Shown here: in pieces, positions 52,070 to 61,222 of the stretch
Numbering within the stretch: the first letter of the stretch is position 1
Layout: each line of letters starts with the position of its first letter
Source of the DNA: Devosia sp. Root685
GTDB lineage: Bacteria > Pseudomonadota > Alphaproteobacteria > Rhizobiales > Devosiaceae
Reading direction: 5' to 3'
Length of the DNA stretch: 64,000 bases
Assembly: GCF_001427875.1 (NCBI RefSeq)
Contig: NZ_LMHK01000003.1
Location: forward strand, 310,001-374,000
Position numbers and translations under genes: made by a program
Notes under the pieces: generated by a model
What the model was told of the DNA's origin: nothing
What the model saw: the letters and a program-made list of their open reading frames with translations, nothing else
The model's database searches: none

Positions 52070-53524
52070 TCACCACGGATTTTCTACCATCGGCCAGATG
52101 TCTTTTCTGGCTTTGCGGTAGTTCGTTTCCGCCGGGCGGTTCGGGTAGGGTTTGCCGGCTGAGCAGTAGATGATTTCCGACGCGATTTTTGAGAACGAGT
52201 CGTAGAAGTGGTTGGTCGATTTGATCAGCAGGATCTTTTTCGATTTCGGGTCGATGCCCAAGGCCGAATAAAGGCTTGGGTCAAAGCTCTGGGCGCGGGT
52301 TGAGTTGAGGATGACGTCGATCCCGTCGAAGGTGATCCAGGCGGCGTCGCCGAAGGGGGCGAAGCTTTCGCCGAAGCGCATTTGGGCGTCGCGGACGAGT
52401 TTTTTGACCGTGACGCGCTTGTCGATGGGACTGCCGGTGTCGGGCGCGGATTTGGCGCCGAAGCGGAGCTGGATTTCGGCGCCTTCGCCGGCAGCAAAAC
52501 AGATCTGGACCGCGATAGGGTCCCAGATGGTGCCGACGGCGACGTCGGTGGCGTTTTTCGCGATCAGCTCGGCGAGGAGAACGGTGGCATCGCCCGCCGT
52601 GCCGCCGCCGGGATTGTCCCAGACATCGGCGATGACGACGGGCCCCTTTTCGGCACGGAGGGCGGCCTCGACGGCGACTTTCTCATCGACCTGGGCAACC
52701 ATGAAGGTGCCGCGCATGGCATAGAGTTCGCGGCCGAGCTTTTCGGCCAGCGCCGCGCCCTTTGCCGGATCGTTGTCGGTGACGGCGAGGACTTTGGTGC
52801 CCATTTCGGGCACGTCGCCGGCCATGAAGCCGTGGACCACGGAAAGGGACAAAAGCCCCGGTTCGGACTTTTCGAGGGTTAGCAGCCTGTCGACGAAGCC
52901 GCGCATCGGCTGGCGCGAGGTGGGGAACACGTCGATCATGCGGCAATCGAACACCGTCATGACCGGCTTGATCTCACCTTTGAGGGCGCGGACGGCGATA
53001 TCCCAGAGATCCCGGGCGCGATCAACGAAATCGGTATGCGGGAATTCCTTGAAATAGACGAAGAAATCGGCGGCCTCGGCGCGTTTCTTTGTAAGATGGC
53101 TGTGCGGGTCGAGTTCGGCACAGACCAGAATGTCGGGGCCGACGATGTCGCGGACTTTTACGAGAATGTCGCCTTCGCAATCGTCATAGCCTTGGGCCAC
53201 CATCGCGCCGTGAAGGCCGAGAACCACGCCGTCCACCGGCATGGCGGCGCGGAGCTGGTCCAAAATGGCGTCGCGTAATTCTTCATAGGTGGAGCGGGCG
53301 ACAAGGCCGGCGGGATCGGCCCAGGAGGCGCTGCCTTCGATCAGGGTCCACCCCTCGCGGGCGCAGACTTCGCGGCCGACGGTGATCGGCGCGGTGCAAA
53401 GGGTCGGGGTCGCGGGATGTTCGCCCGGGCCGGCATGGAGCGAGGCTTCGAAGGCGCGCTTGTCGACGGCGATGGGGGAAAACGTATTGGTCTCGGTGGC
53501 GAGGGCGGCTGTGAAAACGCGCAC
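52070..53524 (-). CDS. M81 family metallopeptidase (MlrC-like), second paralogue
   Basis: 484 residues with canonical M81 motifs: ALATETNTFSPIAVDK, LGLHGAMVAQGYDDCEGD, CAELDPHSHLTKK and DVWDNPGGGTAGDATVLLAEL. It is distant from the M81 protein at 39112-40545, whose motif variants differ (HTECSTYNP, DLHGNVS), so the two probably act on different substrates. It is divergent from RidA, SDR and D-threonine-aldolase-like genes, sharing a 196-base regulatory gap with them. Confidence 0.9.
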   Translation of the reverse strand: MRVFTAALATETNTFSPIAVDKRAFEASLHAGPGEHPATPTLCTAPITVGREVCAREGWTLIEGSASWADPAGLVARSTYEELRDAILDQLRAAMPVDGVVLGLHGAMVAQGYDDCEGDILVKVRDIVGPDILVCAELDPHSHLTKKRAEAADFFVYFKEFPHTDFVDRARDLWDIAVRALKGEIKPVMTVFDCRMIDVFPTSRQPMRGFVDRLLTLEKSEPGLLSLSVVHGFMAGDVPEMGTKVLAVTDNDPAKGAALAEKLGRELYAMRGTFMVAQVDEKVAVEAALRAEKGPVVIADVWDNPGGGTAGDATVLLAELIAKNATDVAVGTIWDPIAVQICFAAGEGAEIQLRFGAKSAPDTGSPIDKRVTVKKLVRDAQMRFGESFAPFGDAAWITFDGIDVILNSTRAQSFDPSLYSALGIDPKSKKILLIKSTNHFYDSFSKIASEIIYCSAGKPYPNRPAETNYRKARKDIWPMVENPW

Positions 53525-53599
53525 GAGAAACTTCCAGCAAATGAACCAATGAAAGCGCCGCGAGAGACAGCGGCAATTGTGACATTAGCATATCGACTA

Positions 53600-53612
53600 A
53601 CGTGCATCACGT
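53600..53612. promoter_or_regulatory. Candidate operator ACGTG-CAT-CACGT
   Basis: A perfect 5-base inverted repeat with 3-base spacer in the gap between the divergent M81 and RidA genes. CCCC/GGGG arms around TGCGAAAT (from about 53632) form a second small hairpin. A shared regulator for both transcripts is possible; none is encoded nearby. Confidence 0.35.
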
Positions 53613-53720
53613 AAGAAATTTACATTTTAGCCCCTGCGAAATGGGGATTTTGGGTGTATTTTGGCCCTGCTCTGGGTCAAAAGAGTAATAGAATTTCATT
53701 TTGCCTCAAAGGAGGGCCTC

Positions 53721-54104
53721 ATGCCCATCAAGCGTTATGGCGCCGATAAATCCGGCGCCGGTGGCCAGAACCTGCCTTTTGCCCGCGCCGTGGAAGCCGG
53801 TGGCTTTCTCTACGTTTCGGGCCAGGTGGCGATGAAGGATGGCGAGATCGTTCGGGGCGGGATCGTCGAGGAGACGCATCTGACGATTAAGAACGTGTTG
53901 GCCATTCTCGAAGAGGCTGGCTATGGGCCGGAGCACATCGTGCGGGTTGGGGTATGGCTCGATGATCCCCGGGATTTCTGGAGCTTTAATGGGGTCTATA
54001 AGAGCTATTTTGGCGAGCATCCGCCGGCCCGGGCCTGCGTGCAGAGCCGGATGATGGTGGATTGCAAGGTCGAGATAGACTGCGTGGCGTATAAGGGGCC
54101 GTGA
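53721..54104 (+). CDS. RidA family protein
   Basis: 127 residues, a trimeric enamine/imine deaminase-type fold. Landmarks are LPFARAVEAGGFLYVSGQVAMKDGEI, a middle helix TIKNVLAILEEAGYGPEHIVRVGVWL, and the C-terminal PARACVQSRMMVDCKVEIDCVAY with the conserved Arg. ATG 53721 follows AAGGAGGG, an ideal site; the frame extends 20 codons upstream without support. RidA proteins remove reactive imines made by PLP enzymes, which suits the PLP-dependent aldolase-like gene two positions downstream. Confidence 0.93.
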   Translation: MPIKRYGADKSGAGGQNLPFARAVEAGGFLYVSGQVAMKDGEIVRGGIVEETHLTIKNVLAILEEAGYGPEHIVRVGVWLDDPRDFWSFNGVYKSYFGEHPPARACVQSRMMVDCKVEIDCVAYKGP

Positions 54105-54128
54105 GGTCTTTTTGAGCCCATCGAAGAT

Positions 54129-54244
54129 CACCCCCTCCTACCTCCCCCATCAAGGGGGAGGTTTCAGGCCGGTGGTCGGAACGAGATTGTGCCTCAAACG
54201 CGATGCGGCACCTCCCCCTTGATGGGGGAGGTTGGGAGGGGGTG
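54129..54244. repeat. Family A palindromic repeat, complete form
   Basis: Arms CACCCCCTCCTACCTCCCCC and CCCCCTTGATGGGGGAGG flank a centre with GATTGTGCCTCAAACGCGATGC. It lies within the RidA-SDR gap, inside what looks like one operon. Confidence 0.87.
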
Positions 54245-54273
54245 ATGGGAGCCCCAAGCGAAAGGAATTGCCC

Positions 54274-55053
54274 GTGACAGAGACCTCTCCATTCCGCCTC
54301 GACGGAAAGACCGTGCTTATTACCGGCGCTGGTGGCGGCATTGGGCGGTCGCTGGTGGCCGTGTTTCATGAGGCGGGCGCCAATGTCGTTGGCGCGGACC
54401 GCCAGCTTTCGCTGCTCGATGGCTTGCCGCTTGTCCGAACAGTGCTGTTCGATCAGGCCGATATGGCGGGGACGCGGGCGGCGGTTTCGGCCGATATGGC
54501 GGCGCATGGCGTTTACGATGCCGTGGTGGCCAATGTCGGTTTTACCCGCGCCGAGCATTTTGGCATGGTCGATGATGCGGTTTGGGCCAGTGAGCTCAAT
54601 ATCAATCTCAATGGCGCCTATGCGCTGACCGATCCGATCATTGCCGCCATGGCGCAAAAGGGGCGGGGCGCGCTGGTGTTCATTTCTTCGGTCAATGCCG
54701 TGGCCCATTATGGCAATCCCGCCTATTCGGCGGCCAAGGCGGGGCTCGTGGCCTATTCCAAGGCCATTGCCGTCGAGCGCGGTGGCGAGGGGGTCAGGTC
54801 CAATGTAGTTGCGCCTGGTTCGGTGCGGACGCCGGCCTGGGATCACCGGCTGGCAGCTGACGCGAGTTTGCTCGACAATGTGCTGCCGCATTATCCGCTG
54901 GGGCGCATGGTGACCCCGGTTGAGGTGGCCAATGCGGCGCTGTTCCTTTGTTCGGATGCGGCCTCGGGCATTACCGGGACACTGCTGCCGGTCGATGCCG
55001 GGCTGACGGCGGGTAATCTCAGATTTGTCGATGAAGTGCTGAGGGGCAAATGA
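54274..55053 (+). CDS. SDR family oxidoreductase
   Basis: 259 residues, classical short-chain dehydrogenase. The NAD(P) motif is TGAGGGIG (about residues 17-24), the active-site set is ISSVNAVAHYGNPAYSAAKAG with Ser, Tyr and Lys, and the usual NAG is changed to NVG. The C-terminus holds the standard SDAASGITGTLLPVDAG. It starts at GTG 54274 with AAGGAA 7 bases upstream. It overlaps the next gene by 4 bases. It may oxidise a 3-hydroxy amino acid or a carbonyl product of the aldolase-like enzyme; this is inference. Confidence 0.93.
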   Translation: MTETSPFRLDGKTVLITGAGGGIGRSLVAVFHEAGANVVGADRQLSLLDGLPLVRTVLFDQADMAGTRAAVSADMAAHGVYDAVVANVGFTRAEHFGMVDDAVWASELNINLNGAYALTDPIIAAMAQKGRGALVFISSVNAVAHYGNPAYSAAKAGLVAYSKAIAVERGGEGVRSNVVAPGSVRTPAWDHRLAADASLLDNVLPHYPLGRMVTPVEVANAALFLCSDAASGITGTLLPVDAGLTAGNLRFVDEVLRGK

Positions 55054-56111
55054 CCTCGATTTTTGAACTCGAAACCCCGGTTGTCCTTGTCGATGTGGAC
55101 AAGGCCGAAGCGAACCTGAAAAACGCGCAGGATGCGGCCGACAAGGCCGGCATAAAATTGCGGCCGCACATAAAAACCCACAAGCTGCCGCGCTTTGCCA
55201 GGCGCCAGGTGGAATTGGGCGCGGTTGGGATCACGGTGCAAAAGCTGGGCGAGGCGGAGGTCATGGCCGATGCCGGGCTGACCGATCTGCTGCTTACCTT
55301 CAATATCGTGGGCGCAAAGAAGCGCGCGCGGCTCAAGGCGCTGCATGATCGGGTTGATATTCGCGTGGTGGCCGATAGTGCCGAGACGGTTGCGGGGCTC
55401 GCCGAAACGTTTGTCGATGCCGCAAAGCCGCTGGGCGTGTTCGTCGAATGCGACACCGGCATGGGGCGTTGCGGGGTGCAATCGCCTTTGGCGGCGCTGG
55501 AATTGGCAAAGACAATCGCGGCGGCGCCGGGGCTGCGTTTTGCCGGGCTGATGACCTATCCGGCGGCCGGAAAATACCGGGAGGCAGGGCAGTGGCTGGC
55601 CGATGCCAAGGCGCTGTTTGATGGCGCGGGCGTTGCGCTGCCCGAGATCACGACGGGCGGTACGCCCGATATCTGGCATATGAGCGAAGCCGGGGTGGCG
55701 ACCGAATATCGGCCCGGCACCTATATCTATATGGACCGCTCGCAGGTGGTGGCGGGCGCGGCGACATTCGAGCAATGCGCGCTGACGGTGCTGGCAACGG
55801 TGGTGTCGCGACCGACGGATGGGCGGGCGATTATCGATGCCGGGAGCAAGACGCTGACCAGCGATTTGCTGGGTATGCAGGGCTATGGCTATGTGCTGGA
55901 TTTTCCCGATGCCCAAATCGTGGGGCTGAGCGAGGAGCATGGCACGCTCGATGTGTCGGCCTGTGCGGTAAAACCGAGAATTGGCGATGTCATCCGGATC
56001 GTGCCCAATCACTGCTGCCCGGTGAGCAATCTCTTCGATACGGTGACGCTGGTGCGGGGGGATGAGGTGATCGAAACCGTGCCGGTGGCGGCGCGGGGGC
56101 GGGTGGACTGA
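55050..56111 (+). CDS. D-threonine aldolase-like PLP enzyme (DSD1/alanine racemase N-terminal fold)
   Basis: 353 residues, fold type III. TPVVLVDVDKAEANLKNAQDAADKAGIKLRPHIKTHK holds the PLP-binding Lys. GVFVECDTGMGRCGV and TTGGTPDIWHM follow, and the C-terminal metal-binding pair is in SEEHGTLDVS and the late VPNHCCPVSNLFD, as in D-threonine aldolases and D-serine dehydratases (metal site His and Cys). These enzymes cleave D-beta-hydroxy amino acids or deaminate D-serine. With RidA and an SDR it suggests a D-amino-acid degradation unit. Confidence 0.9.
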   Translation: MTSIFELETPVVLVDVDKAEANLKNAQDAADKAGIKLRPHIKTHKLPRFARRQVELGAVGITVQKLGEAEVMADAGLTDLLLTFNIVGAKKRARLKALHDRVDIRVVADSAETVAGLAETFVDAAKPLGVFVECDTGMGRCGVQSPLAALELAKTIAAAPGLRFAGLMTYPAAGKYREAGQWLADAKALFDGAGVALPEITTGGTPDIWHMSEAGVATEYRPGTYIYMDRSQVVAGAATFEQCALTVLATVVSRPTDGRAIIDAGSKTLTSDLLGMQGYGYVLDFPDAQIVGLSEEHGTLDVSACAVKPRIGDVIRIVPNHCCPVSNLFDTVTLVRGDEVIETVPVAARGRVD

Positions 56112-56115
56112 GCCG

Positions 56116-56664
56116 GTGCTTGAGCGCGCCTTCTTTGATCGACCCGTGCTTGAGGTCGCGCCGGACCTGATCGGCGCGACTTTGCTCGTTGACGGGGTGG
56201 GTGGCGAGATCGTCGAGGTGGAGGCCTATGACGAGAGCGACCCGGCTTCGCATAGTTTTCGGGGGCCGACGCCAAGGAATGCGGCCATGTTCGGGCCGGC
56301 GGGGCATGCTTATATCTATAAGATCTACGGCATTCACTTCTGTCTCAATTTTGTCTGTCAGCCGGGTAGCGCCATCCTGATCCGGGCCTTGCGGCCGACG
56401 GCGGGTTTTGACGCTATGCATGAGCGGCGGGGTGGCGTCGTCGACAAGCAGCTTTGTTCCGGGCCGGGGAAGCTGGCTGAGGCGCTGGGACTGGATCTCG
56501 GGCAGAATGGCATGGCGCTCGATGAGGCGCCGTTTCGGCTCATCGCGGCGAGCGAGCCGCGGCAGGTGGCGACCGGACTGCGGATCGGCATCACCAAGGG
56601 AGTCGAAACGCCCTGGCGGTTTGTCGAGCGCGGATCGGCTTATTTGAGTAAGCCGCTGAAATAG
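56116..56664 (+). CDS. 3-methyladenine DNA glycosylase (AAG/MPG family)
   Basis: 182 residues, a typical length for the bacterial Mpg/AAG type. FFDRPVLEVAPDLIGATLLVDGVGGEIVEVEAYDESDPASHSFRG contains the catalytic Glu in EVEAY, followed by the RN/FGPAGHAYIYKIYGIHFCLNFVC strand pair and the ending LCSGPGKLAEALGL. It excises alkylated purines. It starts at GTG, 4 bases after the aldolase-like stop, so it is probably co-transcribed though functionally unrelated. Confidence 0.93.
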   Translation: MLERAFFDRPVLEVAPDLIGATLLVDGVGGEIVEVEAYDESDPASHSFRGPTPRNAAMFGPAGHAYIYKIYGIHFCLNFVCQPGSAILIRALRPTAGFDAMHERRGGVVDKQLCSGPGKLAEALGLDLGQNGMALDEAPFRLIAASEPRQVATGLRIGITKGVETPWRFVERGSAYLSKPLK

Positions 56665-56680
56665 TCTTGAACTGGATGGG

Positions 56681-56781
56681 GCACCCTCCCCTTGATGGGG
56701 AGGGCTGGGGAGGGGTGTTCGCAACCTCAGGGATCGTGGCTCCCGCACCCCCTCCCATCCTCCCCCATCAAGGGGGAGGTG
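56681..56781. repeat. Family A palindromic repeat
   Basis: Short version: CACCCTCCCCTTGATGGGGAGG at the left and CACCCCCTCCCATCCTCCCC at the right. It occupies the first third of the 346-base gap after the glycosylase gene. The rest (56782-57010) shows no gene and only the ribosome binding site GGAGG at 57000-57004 before the next start. Confidence 0.8.
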
Positions 56782-57010
56782 TCGGACGGTGGTTGGGGCG
56801 GTATCGGGCACGCTTTGTGATCGCCTCTCGCGCAACCGCTCTTGCTCCTCCCCGTTTCCCTCCCTGCGAAGGGTAGCGCGCGTCAACCGGACGCGGTGGT
56901 ATGAGGAACGGGCAGGTTTTTCCGGTTTCCCGCCCGGCCAACGAAACGGCAGCCGAGCCTTTGTCCCACCCGCGCTACGCCTTCGTATTTTCCGAAGAGA
57001 GGAGGCAGAA

Positions 57011-57328
57011 ATGCCCCAGGGCGATAAATCGGCCTATACCGACAAGCAGAAACGCAAGGCCGCGGCCATCGAGGATGGCTACGAAAAAAAGGGCGTGGGC
57101 AAGGACGAGGCCGAGCGCCGCGCCTGGGCCACGGTCAACAAGGACGATGGCGGCGGCAAGAAATCGGGCTCCGGCCGCGGCAAGGATACCGGGCACCCCG
57201 CAGCGCATAAGGGCGGCGAAAAGGGCGGCGAGGCCTCGGCCAGCCGTTCGGCGGCTGACCGGTCCGCTTCCGCCAAGAAGGCAGCGGCGACGCGCAAACG
57301 CAATGCCGAGCATCACGCGCATCACTAG
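57011..57328 (+). CDS. Small basic low-complexity protein (plasmid-stabilisation-like annotation)
   Basis: 105 residues. The N-terminal third is conserved-looking (QGDKSAYTDKQKRKAAAIEDGYEKKGVGKDEAERRAWATVNKDDGGGKKSG), then Gly/Lys/Ser-rich repeats and a His-rich end (NAEHHAHH). I recognise the first 45 residues from widespread small proteins often labelled plasmid stabilisation proteins; real function unknown, nucleic-acid binding possible. GGAGG is 6 bases before the ATG. The 74-codon upstream frame is not used. Confidence 0.75.
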   Translation: MPQGDKSAYTDKQKRKAAAIEDGYEKKGVGKDEAERRAWATVNKDDGGGKKSGSGRGKDTGHPAAHKGGEKGGEASASRSAADRSASAKKAAATRKRNAEHHAHH

Positions 57329-57384
57329 GTGATAGTGCCGATTGGTGAGTTGCGCGCCGGTGGCCAGCGTGATTCAAGAGGGGC

Positions 57385-59235
57385 GTGCAAGCGCTCGATT
57401 CCATTGATCTGTTTTCGCCGCACCGCGCCGAGCGGCCGACCCCGCTCGAAGTGCTGCGCGATATCTTTGGGCACAAGGCTTTTCGCGGCCAGCAGGATCA
57501 GGTCATCGACCAGATCGTTGCCGGAGGCGATGCCGTCGTGTTGTTCCCGACGGGCGCGGGCAAGAGCATGTGCTTCCAGATCCCGGCCATTTGCCGCCCG
57601 GGCGTCGGCATTGTGGTATCGCCGCTGATTGCGCTGATGCGCGATCAGGTCGAGGCGCTGAAGCAGGCCGGGGTGGCGGCGGCGGCGCTCAATTCTTCGC
57701 TGTCGCCGGAAGAAGCGAGCGTGGTGCGCCGGCAATTGCGGGCCGGGGAACTGGACCTCCTCTATGTGGCGCCCGAGCGCGTGGCGACACCGGGTTTTGC
57801 CAATATGCTCGGTGGTGTCGATATCGCGCTTTTTGCCATCGACGAGGCGCACTGCGTGAGCCAATGGGGGCACGATTTCCGGCCGGAATATCGCGAGCTG
57901 ATCCACCTCGTAGAGCTGTTTCCCGGCGTGCCGCGCATTGCGCTGACGGCGACGGCCGATCCGACGACGCGCGAAGATATCATCGAGCGGCTGGGGCTCG
58001 AACAGGCCAAGGTTTTTACCACCTCGTTCGACCGGCCCAACATTTCCTATTCCATTCTCGAACGCGACAAACCGCGCGAGCAATTGCTCGATTTCCTCGC
58101 CGGTCATAAGGGCGAGAGCGGCATCGTCTATTGCCTCAGCCGCGCCAAGGTCGAGGATATGGCCGAGTATCTGTCGGGCAAGGGGATCAGGGCGCTACCC
58201 TATCATGCCGGGATGCCGGCCAATGTGCGCAGCGCCAATCAGGATGCGTTTTTGAAAGAAGAAGGCCTGTGTCTCGTGGCGACCGTGGCCTTCGGCATGG
58301 GGATCGACAAGCCCGATGTGCGCTATGTAGCGCATATGGATCTGCCCTCTTCCATCGAAGCCTACTATCAGGAAACCGGGCGCGCCGGGCGCGATGGGCA
58401 GCCGGCGGACGCCTGGATGAGCTATGGCATGGCCGATGTGGTGCAGCGCCGGCGCATGATCGACGAGGGCGGGGCGCCCGACGAGGTGAAGCGCCTCGAA
58501 CACGGCAAGCTCAATGCCCTGCTCGGGGTTTGCGAAACGGCGGAATGCCGGCGCAAGGCCATCCTCAACCACTTTGGCGAGGCGCATGCCGGCAATTGCG
58601 GCAATTGCGATACCTGCCGCTCGCCGGTCGAAAGCTGGGATGGCCTGGAAGCGGCGATCAAGGCGCTGGCGGCGATCTTTCGTACCGGGCAGCGCTTTGG
58701 CGCGGCGCATGTGATCGATGTGCTGGTGGGCAAGGAGACCGAAAAGGTCACCCGCTTCGGGCACCAGAACCAGCCGGTTTTTGGCCAGGGGCGCGAACTC
58801 GATGCCAAAGCCTGGCAATCGGTGCTGCGACAATTGACGGCCATGGGGCTGATCGTGGTTGATCACGCCAATCATGGCGCGCTGACGCTGGGCGAGGGCG
58901 CGCGGGCGGTGTTCAAGAAGGAACGCGGCGTTACGCTGAGAAAAGATCGGCCGAAGAAGGCCGTGGAAGTGCGGCGGCAGCTGTCGAAGGCGATTGATAT
59001 TCCCGAACATGCGCGGGGGCTTTTCGATGCGCTGCGTTCGGAGCGGCTCAGAATTGCCAAAAGCCAGGGCGTGCCGCCCTATGTGATTTTCCACGACGCC
59101 ACTTTGCGCGCCATGGCGCTGGCGCGGCCGACCCATCCCCATGATATGCTCAACCTGCCCGGCGTCGGGCAGGGCAAGCTCGACCGCTATGGCGAGGCGT
59201 TTTTGGCGGTGGTGGTGGGGTATGATGGGGCTTGA
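57385..59235 (+). CDS. recQ: ATP-dependent DNA helicase RecQ
   Basis: 616 residues, the standard bacterial RecQ plan. Helicase domain: [32 protein letters not shown] (motif I), [17 protein letters not shown] (motif II and aromatic loop), [12 protein letters not shown] (motif VI). The zinc site is in [12 protein letters not shown] and CGNCDTC, then the RQC winged helix and a C-terminal HRDC domain ([30 protein letters not shown]). It starts at GTG with GAGGGG before it. It unwinds recombination intermediates. Confidence 0.97.
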   Translation: MQALDSIDLFSPHRAERPTPLEVLRDIFGHKAFRGQQDQVIDQIVAGGDAVVLFPTGAGKSMCFQIPAICRPGVGIVVSPLIALMRDQVEALKQAGVAAAALNSSLSPEEASVVRRQLRAGELDLLYVAPERVATPGFANMLGGVDIALFAIDEAHCVSQWGHDFRPEYRELIHLVELFPGVPRIALTATADPTTREDIIERLGLEQAKVFTTSFDRPNISYSILERDKPREQLLDFLAGHKGESGIVYCLSRAKVEDMAEYLSGKGIRALPYHAGMPANVRSANQDAFLKEEGLCLVATVAFGMGIDKPDVRYVAHMDLPSSIEAYYQETGRAGRDGQPADAWMSYGMADVVQRRRMIDEGGAPDEVKRLEHGKLNALLGVCETAECRRKAILNHFGEAHAGNCGNCDTCRSPVESWDGLEAAIKALAAIFRTGQRFGAAHVIDVLVGKETEKVTRFGHQNQPVFGQGRELDAKAWQSVLRQLTAMGLIVVDHANHGALTLGEGARAVFKKERGVTLRKDRPKKAVEVRRQLSKAIDIPEHARGLFDALRSERLRIAKSQGVPPYVIFHDATLRAMALARPTHPHDMLNLPGVGQGKLDRYGEAFLAVVVGYDGA

Positions 59236-59261
59236 AGCATATGGGGCCGCGTTTTGTGCGG

Positions 59262-59382
59262 GCGGCTCCACCCCCTCCCATCCTCCCCCATCAAGGGGGA
59301 GGTGTTGCATCGCGTTTGGGGCACCATCTCATCATAACCGCTCTTCCTTCGCTCCCTTTTGATGGGGCGAGTGGGAGGGGGA
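59262..59382. repeat. Family A palindromic repeat, degenerate right arm
   Basis: The left arm CACCCCCTCCCATCCTCCCC is intact. The centre is inverted relative to other copies (GCATCGCGTTTGGGGC), and the right arm has decayed to CTCCCTTTTGATGGGGCGAG. The 163-base gap holds no gene. Confidence 0.78.
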
Positions 59383-59398
59383 TACGCAAGGAGCCGCG

Positions 59399-60382
59399 AT
59401 GGCGGACATAACTGCTAAACGCCCCCGTCTTCCGGCCATCGATATTGCCCGCGGCGTCGCCATTCTGGCCATGGCGGTTTATCATTTTTGCTGGGACCTC
59501 TGGTATTTTGGCTTTCTGGCCGCCGATGTGGGGTTTGATCCGCGCTGGGTGTTTTTTGCCCGCTCGATCCTTGCGAGTTTTTTGTTTCTGGTCGGGGTGG
59601 GCCTGACCCTTGGGCATGGCGAGGGCGTTCGCTGGAAGAGTTTCTGGCGGCGCTGGCTTTTTGCCTTTGGCGGGGCGCTGGCGATTACGCTTGGCACGCT
59701 GATCGCCTTTCCCGAGAGCTTTGTTTATTTCGGCGTGCTGCATGCCATTGCGCTCTTCATGCTGATGGCTCTGCCGTTCCTCTTCGTGCCGGTGGTGGTC
59801 GTTGCCGTCGTGGCTTTGGCCTTTATCCTGCCGCCCTTCTTCTTTTCCAACATGCTGTTCGACGAGAAGATTTTCTCCTGGCTCGGCTTCTGGGTCGTGC
59901 CGCCTGTCACCAATGACCTCGTGCCGGTTTTCCCCTGGTTCGGGGCGGTGCTATCAGGCATTATGGTGACGCGGCTGGGCAAGACTGCGCTCTTACCCAA
60001 ACTCGCGACCATCCAGCCGGCCGGGAAAATTCCGCGTGCTTTTGCCTGGCTCGGGCGCTGGAGCCTGCCATTTTATCTCATCCACCAGCCGGTGCTGCTG
60101 GCGGTGATCGTGCCACTCTCGATGTTGCTCGGCACGCAGGATACGCTGCGCGAGCAGGATTTTCTGCGCTCGTGCCAATCGACCTGCGAGACCGCCGGCA
60201 CCTCGGCCGAGATGTGCACGACCTATTGCCAGTGCGGGCTCGAGGGGCTCGATCGGGACGGGCTTTGGGAAGGGGTCTATTCCGGCCTGCTGGACGCCGA
60301 GCAACAGGCCAAGCTCGATGCCAACAACCGGCAATGTTCGGCGCTGATCTATCCCGAATTGCTCGATAGCCCGGCGCAATAG
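59399..60382 (+). CDS. DUF1624 (heparan-alpha-glucosaminide acetyltransferase-like) membrane protein
   Basis: 327 residues, about 7-8 membrane segments. The opening RLPAIDIARGVAILAMAVYHFCWDLWYFG is the hallmark of DUF1624 proteins, whose relatives transfer acetyl groups across membranes using an N-terminal His. The last 80 residues are unusual: six cysteines in the pattern SCQSTCE, MCTTYCQCG and RQC, following the final helix segment. This tail is likely extramembrane and could bind metal or form disulfides. The acceptor is unknown. Confidence 0.85.
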   Translation: MADITAKRPRLPAIDIARGVAILAMAVYHFCWDLWYFGFLAADVGFDPRWVFFARSILASFLFLVGVGLTLGHGEGVRWKSFWRRWLFAFGGALAITLGTLIAFPESFVYFGVLHAIALFMLMALPFLFVPVVVVAVVALAFILPPFFFSNMLFDEKIFSWLGFWVVPPVTNDLVPVFPWFGAVLSGIMVTRLGKTALLPKLATIQPAGKIPRAFAWLGRWSLPFYLIHQPVLLAVIVPLSMLLGTQDTLREQDFLRSCQSTCETAGTSAEMCTTYCQCGLEGLDRDGLWEGVYSGLLDAEQQAKLDANNRQCSALIYPELLDSPAQ

Positions 60383-60466
60383 GACCGCAAAGGGGTTTGA
60401 GGTCCGGCATGCCCCCTTGCCAAAGTGGCGCTGGCGGGTGGCGTTCGCCTCCGTCATTCAGGTGTC

Positions 60467-61210
60467 ATGTCCCCACTGCTTCTCGCCATCATTGCTTTAG
60501 CGACCTTTTGTACCTCGATCCTCTCGGGGATTTTTGGCATGGCCGGGGGCATGATCCTCCTCGCGGCGCTGATGAGCGTGTTGCCGGTGGCGACGGCCAT
60601 TGCCGTGCAGGGGGTGATTCAGCTCGTGGCCAATGGTTCGCGCGCCATTTTCTCGCGCCACTATATCGACTGGCGCATTCTGGGCACGATTTGCCTCGGG
60701 CTGCTGGCAGCGGCGGCGCTGCTGTTCGTCGTGCGCTATACGCCCGATTTCGTCACCGTCTGTCTTGCCGTGGGGCTGATGCCGATCCTGGTATGGATCC
60801 CCAAGGACTGGCTGGCGCTCGATGCCAGTAAGCCCCTCCATGGCTTTCTCTGCGGCTTTTTCGGCTCCGGGCTCAATCTGGCGGTGGGCGTTGCCGGGCC
60901 GACCATCGACATCTTCTTCATCCGCACCGAGATGGATCGGCGCACGGTGATCGCCACCAAGGCGGCGGCGCAGGTGCTCTCGCATGGCGCAAAAATCGTC
61001 TTTTACGGGATCGTCGCCTCGGCCGTCGGAGTAGGTGACTGGACCATTGCCCTGATCGCGGCGCCCTTTGCCATTCTTGGCACCAATGTCGGCTATCGCA
61101 TCCTCCAGCGGCTGACCGATGAGAATTTCCGCAAATGGACGCGGCTCATCGTCACCGGGATCGGGCTGTTCTATCTGGTGCGCGGGTTGATGGCGCTGGC
61201 GGCGGGTTGA
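60467..61210 (+). CDS. TSUP family sulfite/organosulfonate-type permease
   Basis: 247 residues, about 8 membrane segments in two repeats. FCTSILSGIFGMAGGMILLAALM in the first half and SGLNLAVGVAGPTIDIFFIRTEMDRR in the second are the TSUP (TauE/SafE) signatures. ATG 60467 is chosen; the 14-codon extension upstream lacks a site. It probably exports or imports a small anion; sulfite, sulfoacetate and carboxylates are all known TSUP substrates. It stands alone before a family B repeat. Confidence 0.9.
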   Translation: MSPLLLAIIALATFCTSILSGIFGMAGGMILLAALMSVLPVATAIAVQGVIQLVANGSRAIFSRHYIDWRILGTICLGLLAAAALLFVVRYTPDFVTVCLAVGLMPILVWIPKDWLALDASKPLHGFLCGFFGSGLNLAVGVAGPTIDIFFIRTEMDRRTVIATKAAAQVLSHGAKIVFYGIVASAVGVGDWTIALIAAPFAILGTNVGYRILQRLTDENFRKWTRLIVTGIGLFYLVRGLMALAAG

Positions 61211-61222
61211 GGGACGCATCGT

